Positions 34,106-45,264 of a DNA stretch of 64,000 nt are shown here, piece after piece (positions within the stretch are counted from its first letter, which is position 1; the number at the start of each line of letters is the position of its first letter). The position numbers and the translations under genes were made by a program. The notes beneath the pieces are model-generated. The model searched no databases, had not been told where the DNA came from, and saw only the letters and a program-made list of their open reading frames with translations. This DNA comes from Ophiura sarsii (taxonomy: Eukaryota > Echinodermata > Ophiuroidea > Amphilepidida > Ophiuridae): positions 68,234,919 to 68,298,918 of the forward strand of contig CM069452.1 of NCBI GenBank assembly GCA_035610835.1. Direction: 5' to 3'.

Positions 34106-34200
34106 CATGGGGGGTAAAACCACCCCAAAAGATATCAGATATTTTCGGAAGGTGGTGGGTTCGACTCAGTAAAATATTTTGAGGTTTTATTAAAATGGAA
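34106..34200 (+). repeat. Dispersed repeat with tRNA-like T-arm word, copy 1
   Basis: Contains ACCACCCCAAAAGATATCAG and GTGGGTTCGACTC. Related blocks at about 34585-34680, 35265-35345 and 35455-35570 share AAACACCCAAAAATGGAAAT-like words. Confidence 0.45.
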
Positions 34201-34440
34201 GATTATTCTTTATTATTCTTAAACTAGAGACAACAGATGACTCGGTGTGAAAGGAGCCATGGTCCCCTGGAGCCATAGTCCGGCCTACATAGACATACTC
34301 AATATAATATTATTTGAGGGTATGGGTTCTATTAAAATGGAAGATTATTCTTTATTATTCTTAAACTAGAAACAACAGATGACTCGGTGTGAAAGGAGCC
34401 ATGGTCCCCTGGAGCCATAGTCCGGCCTACATAGACATCC
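34183..34440 (+). repeat. Direct repeat, two copies about 140 bp apart
   Basis: AAAATGGAAGATTATTCTTT...AGTCCGGCCTACATAGACAT occurs at 34193 and 34336 with a few changes. A partial inverted match to the CCCCTGGAGCCATAGTCCG part lies at about 34505-34535. Confidence 0.9.
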
Positions 34441-34707
34441 ACGGAGTGAAGCGTGAAACTAGTGTTGTGTGTAGAGATACACCAACCTTTAAACTGTCTG
34501 TAAAGGTCGGACTATGGCTCTAGGGGACTACGGCTTCTGCTACACCGGTTTGTTTAATCAACGTATTTTCCATGCTAAAATCATAAACTGTCCTTTATAA
34601 AAACACCCAAAAATGGAAATCAGATATTTATGGCTAATGATTTCAAGGGGGGGGGGACGGGGTCGAGTCAATAAATACCATACCAGAGCACGGTTTTAAT
34701 TTGGGAA

Positions 34708-35125
34708 AAGTGAACTTTAGATCCCAGATTCTCGAATGTACTAGTATCGTCCGATACTGGAACACCCAGTATCGTTCGATACTGGTACAAAGTCAGTGTT
34801 CCGGTATCAGACGATATTGGCACCTATTAAATGTACCAGTATCGGGCGATACTGGAACACAATTATGTACCAGTACCGTTCAATTGGGACAAATCACTTC
34901 TGGTAGCGTATGTACCATATCGCCCGATACTGGAACATAAAAACGTTCCAGTAGATCGCTCGATACTGGTACACAATTTGGTGTTCCAGTATCGACCGAT
35001 ACTGAAACGGTTAATTTGTAACAGTATCGAGCGATACTGGCAACCTTTATATTCCAGTGTTCTACGATACTGGTATACCAGTATCTGGTATACCAGTACC
35101 AGTATCTGGGACCTAAAGTACACTT
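34708..35125. mobile_element. Element filled with CAGTATCG/CGATACTG palindromes, copy 2
   Basis: AAGTGAACTTTAGATCCCAG at the left and CTGGGACCTAAAGTACACTT at the right form about 20-base inverted ends. The interior holds about eight palindromes like GTACCAGTATCG/CGATACTGGTAC, some with the first half altered. The right inner edge has GGTATACCAGTATCTGGTAT. No target duplication was resolved. Confidence 0.7.
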
Positions 35126-35479
35126 GTTCCTTTTAGTTGTAAGTTCCATTGAAAATGTATCAACAGTTTTAAAAATAACGCTTAAAATCTTTCCTGTTTA
35201 GTCTAAAATGTAACTTTTGAATAGAAAATGAGTTTTCTCTATTCCTTCTCCATATTGAAATCATGAACCACCCGAAAAAAGGAAATCCGACATTCATGAC
35301 TAATAATTTCTGGGGGAGTGCGCCCCGATTAAGATCTGTATTGAAAATCTAAAAATACAATCATGTCTGGTTAGTTTGAAATAGAAAATTGTTTGAACAG
35401 TAAATAAAAGAATTTATCCTCCACCATATTTAAAAGTCATTATCTGCTCTTTAAAAACTACCCGCAGGAAATCAGAAAT

Positions 35480-35570
35480 GTATGAATAACTAGTTGGAGG
35501 AAGAGTGCCTGGACACAGTGCTGTAAGCATGAGGGCCTGGGTTCGATTCCCGGGCGAGATCGTTTTTCCA
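35480..35570 (+). mobile_element. tRNA-like SINE head
   Basis: CCTGGGTTCGATTCCCGGGC is a good T-arm with a perfect B box. Upstream AGTTGGAGGAAGAGTGCC and GTAAGCATGAGGG recall a D-arm and anticodon region. No complete cloverleaf could be drawn with confidence, so a tRNA-derived SINE is more likely than a functional tRNA. Confidence 0.5.
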
Positions 35571-35584
35571 ATGTGTCTTTTCTA

Positions 35585-35790
35585 TCTACGACGGTGAAAC
35601 TGTTTAAAAATATTTAAAATTTGAAGATAAACCTGTTTCATGATATTTATTTGATAACACAATTCATGTGAACTGGAATGTCATGCACCGACTCCGTATT
35701 GAATTTAGAATAGTCCGGGTGCGAATCCATTTGGTTGTCCGTCCGTTCCGCACATGGCTACGTGGGTCCTCCATCTCAGCTTAACATAAC
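35585..35790 (+). repeat. Dispersed repeat related to 43089-43450
   Basis: Contains CACAATTCATGTGAACTGG and CGGGTGCGAATCC, shared with 43098-43435 where a fold-back insertion interrupts it. The left part (CCTGTTTCATGATAT) has an inverted match near 43805. Confidence 0.6.
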
Positions 35791-36655
35791 ACCTCGCCTG
35801 GTTAGTTTCAAATGTAAAATAGTTATGATGAACAGTAAAGAACAATGGTAAAATTATGAAATTTTCTTTACGATAAATAATTCAAAATACCTCAAAATAG
35901 TTTTGAGGTAAAGAGTTGTATGTCCATGTAATGTACTCTGTGGCCTTTCTATCCTTCGCTTATCACGTATTTCCATGTTTCCCCGCATTACTATACGGTG
36001 GTCTCAAAATAGCTCTATCCGAGGTCTTGCCATTGGCGTTATAAAAATTCCTTTAAAAAGGAAAAGAGGCGGTCATATAAATTTAAAGAAACAGACAGCA
36101 GACTGTGATATATATAGGTAACAGAAAGAGTGGTTATGTCATAAGTTTTATTTATCAATATAACATGAATGGAAATCACTAACTAATGTTTATAATACTA
36201 TAAAAAGTCAGGACAATGTTGATGAGTAAAACATTAAAAGCTTTTGGAATCAAGTATGTTACAACTTAAAGCTGGTTTATCAGTCACGTTGGCATTTTAC
36301 CACAAATGAATTGGTCATAACCTGTTACTTGGTGACTGGCAGTCCAATGGAGAAATTGTAACTTTGTCAAATCCCCAAGAGAACTGGGTATGCCTAGAAA
36401 CCAAAAGTGGTAGCTTGTTTCGATCTTTCCACCAAAACTGTATATTTCATATGAATATTTGAAGCAGATAATCATTCTCAACCTTTCTAATCTTTTACTA
36501 TATGAAAGATCAATGCTTCAAATTGAAGTCAATGTTAGCAAATTAATATTCAAATGCTTCAAACGGTCAGGACCAGGGTTTTTAATTGCATATAACATAA
36601 TTATGATCATTTTGCCTCGTTTTTAAATCAAGAATTACATCATTTTAGGGAGCGT
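35791..36655. other. Unassigned DNA
   Basis: No gene or clear repeat recognised. Confidence 0.4.
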
Positions 36656-36656
36656 T

Positions 36657-37435
36657 CATGAATACTTTGGTGGGGGGCTGGATAATTATAGGGGCCCACA
36701 AAGTGTTGATACTCTGCAAGGGGGGGGGGTTAAAAAGTTTTTGAAAACCCCAAGTTTAAAACACTTATTAGCTTCGCCCCCAAACCCCTGCTTTACCTGT
36801 ATGCACATTATTTATGGAACTTTCATAAATCAACGTAAAAATAGCTAATTGTTTGGCGCGCTATGCGCGCAGATGTCTACGCCTGTATTACTGCCTGCAC
36901 CTGAAACTTCTTGTCCCCGTTCATTGTTATCAAGTTCAGAGAACAGAGATATGATATATTTTATGGGATTTTTATTTTGACCATGTATCATATTCTATTT
37001 TTTGATGGACGCATCACATCTAGGACTAGGAGGGCAGGTTGTAGAATCTAGAGTGAATCAGAACTCCCACTTCAATTGCAGGTATCTTTGGTTTAGTGCC
37101 ATGGTTTTTAATCCCCTGAATAACTTCACATATTTATGCACGGATCTCTGTTTTTGAAACCAATTAGGATGCTCCCTCCAATTATATATCCTGGCTTTAT
37201 ATATGTTTTTGCTATCGACATGAATTTGCCCTTCATTCTTTTTTAGCTGGGCTTAGTAGGCCTACATGAAAATAGGCCGGGGTCAACAAAGTTTGTGGCA
37301 TGGCGAGAGGGGGTCAAAAAAGTTTGTGGCATGGCGAGAGGGGGGGGGGGGTCAAATAAGTGTTTATATACCAAAATGAAATTATCCAGCCCCCCCCCCC
37401 CCCCCCGCCCACCAAAGTATTTATGAACGGTCCCT
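36657..37435. mobile_element. Element with AGGGAnCGTTCAT ends and G/C tracts
   Basis: AGGGAGCGTTCATGAATACT at the left and AGTATTTATGAACGGTCCCT at the right. Both are followed inward by CACCAAAG-type and poly-C or poly-G words and GGATAAT/ATTATCC. Near the right end, AAAGTTTGTGGCATGGCGAG is repeated twice (37269-37344). No target duplication was resolved. Confidence 0.65.
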
Positions 37436-39180
37436 TATACATTCATAAATGTACAATATCTGATATGAATGATAGCAGAAAATGATAAATCAAGCAACTG
37501 TGAATAAAACAGTATACATACATATTCTGGTTTTATGAGAAAGCGATCTAAAGTGAGCTCTTCTATTCGGAAGATTTCGGATATCATCGGAGCTTGCATA
37601 TTGCAAGTACATCCCGTGAAAAGAATAAATGACCTTGCCGTGCACAAAGCGTGACCTGCTGGTTGACTGCATCTAATCGTATACATAACAGAGGAAACAT
37701 TTTGCGGGACATTTTGATGAGGTTACATTTCACTAATATTTCACTAATATACACTATGTTGACTATAGACACCATATGGCAGTTTAACCTCAAAAATATT
37801 TAAGCCAAACACTTTTTAAAATTCAAAGAATATTTGAATACAGTCCAATTAATATTTGATACACAGTGAAGTAATTCGTACAACAATATTTCCTTGGGAC
37901 AAAATCGTGAACAAATAACATCGCAAAATATACCCTTTGCACGTTATTGATCCACTATCTTTTAAAATCGAAATTCGGTAGCTTTATACCCAACCGATTT
38001 CCACCGTTCAAAGGGGAAACTATATCAATAAAGCCACGTTCTTTTCATATTTTGTCTTTAAACTTTCCTAAAACAATAAAAAGCGTTTAATATTTTAAAG
38101 CATTTTGCTTAGGCACAGTCAATCAAGATGTGATTATTGCTGGTTCCTAGAGTCCATGAATAGACCGCAGCTGTTTAAACAAATGTTATTTGATCAGATA
38201 TGCAGTGTTGCTAAACCACATCACAAATATCGCCTAAAAAACCTCAGCTAACGCCAAAAAGTAGCCCCATTCCAAGAATATCTGTATTTTTGATACAAAA
38301 CCTGTTTAAACACGCGTTAAACAGGCTTTAATTGAAAAAGGTCAGGACACACTCGTTGGTAATAGGTATACGCTACAGAGAGGATCTGTTTGTTATTGTG
38401 ACATACGTAAAACGTAAGGGATTTATTGTCACATGTAAACCGTACGTAAGATGTCGTTTTCCCAAATGTCATTACCTACCCATAGAGGAGGCGAAGGCCG
38501 TAGCCCCGCCTCCAAAAATGGTGCGAAATATTTTCGTGGGCCTTCTAGAAATTTGAGGGCTTAGTCTATGTGAAATATAGTTTGCATTTTTTACAATAAA
38601 TACCTCTCAAGGCCTCATCTCCCCCGGGCCTCTCCAGTAATCCTAGTTCTCTATGCGAACCCCGGTTTAAAAAACCGTGAGCCATGATATAATATGTATG
38701 GTTCCGTTTTACTAGGAAGTGTTTAAGGGAAGGAAACCCTAAACCAGACGTACCTCATGCTACAAAAGCGTCAAATTCTGTCATTTTCAAGAAATGTTTT
38801 GGCGTATATATTCGTATTCAATATTCTATTACCAGACAAGGGCACACTTGGGATTTGAAGAAATATCTTCAATAATATTGTTTCATGTGATTGTCATATT
38901 AATGTTACTGTTTTTATAAAGTCACAATCTCGTCACCGTTATGATCGCAATTCAGATGTCAATATAAGCAATCATTGTTAAAGGTATACCATCCCATCTA
39001 TGAAATAGCTTAAGAACAATTATCAATGAGCACTTTGCGGGTAAGTGTTTCCCCCTCATAATGGGACCAAGCCTTGAATAAATCAGGAGCTGGGAGTTTT
39101 TATTACCCTTGGTTGCTTAAGTTTTAGCTCTTTCAAATTTTGCACAGCAATGTATATGTATATAGACCCGTGGAATGTTG
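37436..39180. other. Unassigned AT-rich DNA
   Basis: No convincing coding region. A short frame at 38332-38556 resembles no known protein. Confidence 0.4.
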
Positions 39181-39183
39181 TTA

Positions 39184-39453
39184 TAAGAGTTATGATGCTT
39201 CGTATATTAGTGTGTTGATTGAAGTCAGAAAGATGTATTAGTTTAATTTCAAAATATTGATTTTTGTCCATGAATGCTTTATTCGAGGGTTGAACCGGGG
39301 GCTTGAATGGGACCAACCTGATTTAGGTCTTATTGATCTTGGAATTTGTGTATAGAGTTATGATGATTCGTATTGTCTTATTAAAGAAGTGTGCTGATTG
39401 AAGTCAGAAAAATGATTTAGTTTTTAGTTTACTGTCAAAATATTGATTTTTGT
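39184..39453 (+). repeat. Direct repeat, two copies about 170 bp apart
   Basis: GAGTTATGATGCTTCGTAT...GATTGAAGTCAGAAAGATG...CAAAATATTGATTTTTGT at about 39187-39270 and again at 39355-39453. Confidence 0.75.
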
Positions 39454-39667
39454 TTTCTCAAATTCGTCACCCAAGACCCGCTTCAAAAACAATTGGGCAA
39501 ACCTCATCCAAAAGATCCCTATTTTTTGGGTAGGGTATTCTGTCACCGAGTGGTTCGAAGGAGCAAGCCTTACTATATAGCCATACCCATTAAATACTTG
39601 AGTGGTCCTCCCTGGTGTCCCTCTCTTCCACTAACGGTAGTGAAACCGTTTAACCTGTGTGAATTAA

Positions 39668-40128
39668 GGGAAGTGTCAACCCATTATATGAAATTTATCA
39701 AGCACTGTAACTTTTAAACTAATAATGTAATGTACATTATGACCAAAAAGTGCCAAAAAAAAATCACAATTTTTGCACTTTTTGTTTAATATTTTTTTCA
39801 AAACTAAAAATTTTTAAGCCAAAAAGAAAAAGTGCTTCCTAGATAATCGACTTTAGATGATTTTGGTGAAATTTTGGTGAAATTTTTAATCAAAAAATGT
39901 TAATCAAAAACTGATTTTGCTAGGTTGTCTGAAAATTGTTGGCGCCAACGAAGTAATTTTTGGGCAAAAATGTAGAAATCACTATTTTTGGGGAAATTTA
40001 ATACCAAAAATGGATTTTCCGACTCATTTCATTTGAAAAATTGTATACTTTTATGTACATTACATTATTATATAGTTTAAAAGTTACAGTACTTGATAAT
40101 TTTCATATATTTAGGGTTGACACTTCCC
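39668..40128. mobile_element. TTAA family F element, complete
   Basis: TTAA (39664-39667), GGGAAGTGTCAACCC at the left; GGGTTGACACTTCCC then TTAA (40129-40132) at the right. Inverted ends extend about 60 bases (TCAAGCACTGTAACTTTTAA and TTAAAAGTTACAGTACTTGA). The central block is shared with 8600-8945. Confidence 0.9.
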
Positions 40129-40430
40129 TTAATTGAGGTAAATTGAGTATAAGAAAAGGGAAGTTGTTAATCAGGGTGATAAGAGCTCAATTAGTTTATC
40201 AGTGTTAAAGTGTAAAGAGTCTTGCACCAATTTCATTTTTCATTAATAATGATGTTATAGACATTTTTAACGTTTTAAATGCCGAATTTTAAAATGTCTA
40301 TTAATTAGAAGGTCTGTAGCAGGGATTTAAAAGAGGTTAAAAATCAATCTTATGTCTAAACAATTAAAGACCTTCTGTCACGGTAGGCGGGGGATTTGGC
40401 CGAACTTTACCTTTTCCTATATGCAAAACG

Positions 40431-41143
40431 TACACTGCAAAATGAAGCGTTTATATTTCTGATAACACTTAAAGGTAGATGACCCGATCACATTTTCGTA
40501 ACACAGAATTATTTCAAACATACGGAGATTTTCATATCATATGAAAGCTCGTATTTTTCTCATCATCATACTGAAATTTGACGGCCTAAATCGGTATAAT
40601 TACGGAGAAATCGATGAAATAACGTCGAATTACCGCGAATGGTGGTATACCACCGATATAGTTTGTGTACTACTCAATGGGTACAGTTCACAGCATCTTG
40701 TGCGTGTAAAATAAGAACCATTAGAGCTATGCAACTCAAACTTTGGAACACGACTTTTTTAAGGATGACCTTTCATGTAGAATAGAAAACTTCAAGTTGA
40801 AAATCGAAATGTGATCGGGTCATCTACCTTTAATAAACACTTCAATGTTTTATGTGTAAAGGTATAGGAGGCATTGCATACGATAAACGTTTGCATAAAC
40901 ACGTTTATAGAGGTAATTTTGTAATATTTATTAACACACCAACATGTTTATATCAGCAATAAGAAACATGTTGGGGTGTTAATAATTATACAACAAATAC
41001 CTCTATAAACGTGTTGTAGTGTTTATGCAAACGTTTATCGTATGCAATGCCTCCTATACCTTTACACGTAAAACATAAAAATAAACGTGTTGAAGTGTTT
41101 ATTAAGTGTTAACAGAAATATAAACGCTTCTTTTTACAGTGTA
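40431..41143. mobile_element. TA-ended palindromic element
   Basis: TACACTGCAAAATGAAGCGT at the left and ACGCTTCTTTTTACAGTGTA at the right. The arms match across the whole length (GAGGCATTGCATACGATAAA and its complement; AACATGTTGGGGTGT and its complement). The left arm is interrupted by a family E element. Without that insertion the palindrome is about 350 bp. Confidence 0.88.
40473..40829. mobile_element. TTAA family E element
   Basis: TTAA (40469-40472), AGGTAGATGACCCGATCACA; at the right TGTGATCGGGTCATCTACCT and TTAA (40830-40833). The opposite arm of the host palindrome reads through with a single TTAA (complement of ATTAAGTGTTAAC near 41102), so the TTAA duplication is seen directly. 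Confidence 0.93.
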
Positions 41144-41189
41144 TGAACCTTCTTTGAAATAAAAACAACAACATACAAATGATAACAGT

Positions 41190-41240
41190 GTTATGGTTAA
41201 TCCCCCCCCCCTCACCGGTACCCCCCCCCCCCCTAAAAAA
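41190..41240. repeat. Poly-C tracts
   Basis: Two C runs (about 41203-41211 and 41221-41233) followed by A-rich AATAATAAT sequence. Confidence 0.85.
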
Positions 41241-42080
41241 GAATAATAATAATAACAATAGCAATAATAAAAATATATAGGTCTGAAGTGAAATATCATG
41301 CAAAGGGCAAAAGGACAAATTTGAAATTAAAAAAATTGAATGTACGTACGCTGTAGTCTGGGAAATCCAATAATTACATATTTCCTCAAAAGCTACCCCA
41401 GAACAGAACATTTATATGCCGTTACTATGTTGCCATATTCACATGCAATATTCCCATTGATTTGTAAATGGCAAGTGGCACATTGCTATGTATGTATAGA
41501 TGTAAATGGATTAGTCTTTCCTTTCTCTGCACTTTACGATTTCACACCACTAAATGGTTTCCCTAAATTCCCTTTACGTTTACATGTTAAAGGGGTGTTA
41601 CAAAAAGCACATTTTCTCACTTTATAAAGCGAATGGATTTGTCAACTTTACATTTTCCTTAAATTTCATGATATCTTTGATCATTTAATCAAAAAACATA
41701 TATATGGTAACCCCGAAAGTTCCGTAAAATTAGCCCCAGGAGTTGGACAATCGGTGGAACGCCCTCATTAAGCAGAAAATGTTGAGAAATGTTGCCAGAA
41801 CATTTCCAGTCAAATTGCATCCAAAAAACCTACAAAATGCATTGAAAATATTTGTTTGTGGTATTAGGTAATAATACTAATAGTCCTAAAATCAGGATTA
41901 GATTACAACTTAAATCATTTGGAAGCAATAAGTACCTTTTTTATTACTTTTATTATCATGGGGCCACAGGATGCCAGCTGACAAAAAAAAGTTTGATTGT
42001 CGTCTGCAAGGACTGTAATCATTTACTGGTGTAGAATCTTAAGAGGATCATGCATGTCATGTGATACTTTTCACCTACCT
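41241..42080. other. Unassigned DNA
   Basis: No gene or clear repeat recognised. Short open frames at 41340-41627 and 41852-42034 do not resemble known proteins. Confidence 0.4.
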
Positions 42081-42081
42081 A

Positions 42082-42292
42082 TATTAGCCTTCAATATTAG
42101 CCTTCAATATTAGCCTTCAATATTAGCCTTCAATATTAGCCTTCAATATTAGCCTTCAATATTAGCCTTCAATATTAGCCTTCAATATTAGCCTTCAATA
42201 TTAGCCTTCAATATTAGCCTTCAATATTAGCCTTCAATATTAGCCTTCAATATTAGCCTTCAATATTAGCCTTCAATATTAGCCTTCAATAT
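42082..42292 (+). repeat. 13-bp tandem array, about 16 copies
   Basis: Perfect head-to-tail copies of TATTAGCCTTCAA. The uniformity implies recent expansion or ongoing homogenisation. Confidence 0.97.
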
Positions 42293-43088
42293 CATCTTTT
42301 TTGTCCACTGACATTGCATGTGGCATATCTTTCTGGACAATGTTAAGGATACATATTCTTTGGGCACCTGGTGTATCTCTTAATATTTTGTTTGTTTTTA
42401 TCATCCACCAAATGATTGGAGGTCAGCTATAACATTTTTGGGACAGCTAGGCGCCGGAAGCTATCATTGGCCTGGGCTTTGCCACTGTCAATCAGGTAAT
42501 ATTAATGTGTTATTATTGTTGATTAAACTAAATAAGAGCAAGGACACAAATAGAGCCAATTTCTGACTCTGCAGCAAGTTGACAGCCTGAAAATCTTTGT
42601 CGATTCATTTTTATTTTTCACCCCCCACCCCAACCCCCTCCCATATGAAAAATCTAGCTACGCCACATGGTCACAGGCCTGACCCCCTCATGCCCCCCCC
42701 CCCCCCCCCCCCCCCCAATTGAAGACCCTACCCTGCTGAATAACAGTCAGGTTGGCAGCTTTTTCTAGCCATTTCTAGGATCTACACAGCTGTGCACCAC
42801 AACACAAAGGAATGACGTACAATACACGCATTCAGCTTGATGAGAATGCTATGGTTACAGACAGGTTATAAATATATATCAGAAAAATCCCTTGTGGGGA
42901 AGACGGGAAATCTAAATGAATGATGATATAAAGCCAGGAAGTGGCAAATTCTTGAGTTCTTGGTTCGGTTTGCATTTAGAGGTTCTCCTTTTGTATTGGC
43001 AGCCGTGTAAGGAATACTTTTACACTAGTTAAAACTAGTGTAAAGATTTTCAGAAAGCATGGGGTCACACCTTTTCTATGGCTTGTAT
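42293..43088. other. Unassigned DNA with a poly-C tract
   Basis: A C run of about 22 bases at 42695-42716 and a short palindrome, TTTACACTAGTTAAAACTAG, near 43020. No gene recognised. Confidence 0.5.
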
Positions 43089-43106
43089 TTGAAAGTGATA
43101 GCACAA

Positions 43107-43380
43107 TTCATGCTATGTTATGTTCCCATCCCTTAACACTTTTGGACCGGTGATTTTGACATTTCACCGGTAATAAATCATCTAATATGTTGTCAACCGC
43201 AGACTATGTGGCCCATTTTCAGGGTTATGAAGGTTAGTTTATGCCCTCAGGGCATAATTATGTCCTTTGCAGTCTTTTAATTGGACCACATAGTGGGAAA
43301 TAGACACATCCTTAGATGATTTATTACCGGCGAAATGTCAAATCACCGGTCCAAAAGTGTTAAGGGAGTGGGAACATAAT
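43107..43380. mobile_element. Fold-back element with TTAACACTTTTGGACCGG (TTAA family G)
   Basis: Inverted arms: TTCCCATCCCTTAACACTTT...GATTTTGACATTTCACCGG on the left, and its complement on the right ending GTGTTAAGGGAGTGGGAAC. Internal words GATGATTTATTACCGG mirror ATAAATCATC. The related repeat at 35656 runs CACAATTCATGTGAACTGG without interruption, so this is an insertion. Either the TTAA pair (43133-43136 and 43359-43362) is the target or the ends lie further out; the data do not decide. Confidence 0.75.
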
Positions 43381-43404
43381 GTGAACTGGATGTCACGCAA
43401 CAAC

Positions 43405-43578
43405 TCTATTGAATGTAGAACAAGACGGGTGCGAATCCTCTTGTAGTCTGTTACGCTTGGATGGAGAACATGTATTAATAGACCAACCTGACAGCAGATA
43501 GAGGTTATCCATGTAACCATGCGCAATAGACTATGAAGAGGAATCGCACCCGGTATATTCTACGTTCAATTGAATAAG
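43405..43578. repeat. Inverted repeat with CGGGTGCGAATCCTC arms
   Basis: TTGAATGTAGAACAAGACGG with GTGCGAATCCTC on the left is mirrored by GAGGAATCGCACCCGG and TTCTACGTTCAATTGA on the right. Arms are about 36 bases. Confidence 0.7.
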
Positions 43579-43595
43579 TAGATTTAAGTATGAAG

Positions 43596-43769
43596 CAGTG
43601 GCGTACCTAGACTTTTTCATTTAGGGGGGGGGGGGCAAGAAGGGGCAGTAACTTAAAATGGGGGGCTCCTAATGGGGGCTCCATTCCACACCTTCATTTG
43701 GGGGGGGGGGGCAAGCGGGGGGGGACAAGGGTTCCAAGTGGGGTGGGGGCTCCGCTGGTTACGCCACTG
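43596..43769. mobile_element. hAT-like short element with G-rich interior
   Basis: CAGTGGCGTACC at the left and GGTTACGCCACTG at the right. The flanking octamers GTATGAAG (43588-43595) and GTATGCAG (43770-43777) differ at one base, fitting an aged 8-bp duplication. The interior is dominated by G tracts. Confidence 0.8.
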
Positions 43770-43869
43770 GTATGCAGCTTATTCAACCGTGTTACTAAAT
43801 CGGTCTACATATCATGAAACAGGTGTGTCTTCTTTTTGAAAATCTTTAAAACAGTTGTTCCCAACAATT

Positions 43870-44640
43870 AATTCAAAACATGGATAACCTCAATGGTTGC
43901 CATGTATCTGTGCTCTACAAATTGTGGTGTGCTAAGATCAGGCCTGGAAATAGCGGGTAACTTTTGCATCAGGCCGGTATTAAGATGGCTGGCGGGTATT
44001 ATTTTTTGAATTCAGTGTAAGTGGCTGGTGGAATTTTAGTCTGTTTGTTTACATAGTCTGTCTGTACGGACACATACTTGGGTCCTGAAGGGACCAGGCT
44101 CAAGCAAAATGCTCAGGCCCGGCTTAATAAAAAGCCTATAGTTGGGCAGGTATTTTTGTGATGTAGAGGACCAAATACACACAAAACCCAATCAACAAGT
44201 TAGTGTATAATGCACTCAAGTAACTTGATGAAAAGGCCAAGTGAGAATGTCTTGACTTGACTTACAAAAAGGCTGTATTACAAATTACTTGTGACTTGTG
44301 GTTTATTGTCTTGGCCAGAATGATCCAACAGTGGCATAGCTATAATAGGGTCTTATGGGGGACTTCTCTAGTACATCTCTAAAAATGTCACAAGGAAATT
44401 AGCTATGCTGGAGAAGATTCTACACAATAAATATATCAAATCATCTATGTTCCGTAATTGCTTTACATACATATATGTACATATTTATTACACATTGAAT
44501 TTCAAATATTTGTTAACACAAATGTACAATTTTAAATAAAATAGTACATCTTATTATATACATGCATATATACAGTCGTTGTTACAATACAATTTAGTTG
44601 GTATGCAAGGCATTGTCTTTATCTTTTAAGAGAATTTGGT
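43870..44640. other. Unassigned DNA
   Basis: No gene or clear repeat recognised. Confidence 0.4.
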
Positions 44641-44644
44641 CTTT

Positions 44645-44735
44645 TCCAACAGATTTCCCATACTGGAGCGCTACAATATGGTATTTTCCAAAGGTTCCCA
44701 TACTGGAGCCCTACACCATTGGAAAAGACATCCGA
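44645..44735 (+). repeat. Short direct repeat
   Basis: TTCCCATACTGGAGCGCTAC near 44655 and TTCCCATACTGGAGCCCTAC near 44695, with TTTTCCAA(C/A) before each. Confidence 0.8.
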
Positions 44736-44776
44736 TAATATGTTGGAACTGTCTGGAACAACAGTAGGTTCAAATT

Positions 44777-44968
44777 TTGAATAATTTCTATGACATTTTG
44801 AATAATTTCTATGAAATTTTGAATTTTCTTTTTGAAATTTTGAATTCTTTTTATGAAATTTGGAATTTTACCTATTAAATTTGGAATTTTACCTATTAAA
44901 TTTGGAATTATTTCTATGAAATTTTTGAGTTATTTCTAAGAAATTTGGAGTTATTTCTATGAAATTTG
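44777..44968 (+). repeat. 21-bp degenerate tandem array, about nine copies
   Basis: Unit approximately TTTTGAATTATTTCTATGAAA with substitutions; one copy has an extra base. Confidence 0.85.
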
Positions 44969-45264
44969 CTTATTATTTACCCATAATAGTTCCACATCTC
45001 AATGCAACATGAATCTGTGATCAGCTGAATTTACAGGATATACAAAAATGTCACCAATATTAATGATATTTTCACAGACCATTCACCTCCAATCATACAA
45101 TTTTCTATGGGTGGGGGTGGGGAGGCAGTCTACCACTTATAAGCATACATTGTTTTTTATAGATGGGGTGCGTTACAGGTAACACTGTTACGGGGGAGGT
45201 CTAAATGAGGTTAATCAACCATTTTCAAGAAAAAGGATATTTTGGTCAAAATCCGTCAATATTT

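Noticed and set aside
35480..35570. Functional tRNA gene
   Set aside because: The T-arm is good but the acceptor and anticodon arms do not close, and related degraded copies lie nearby. A SINE head fits better.
42082..42292. Possible CRISPR array
   Set aside because: The 13-bp units are contiguous with no spacers, and the DNA is clearly animal. The same applies to the 30, 39, 45 and 54/55-bp arrays.
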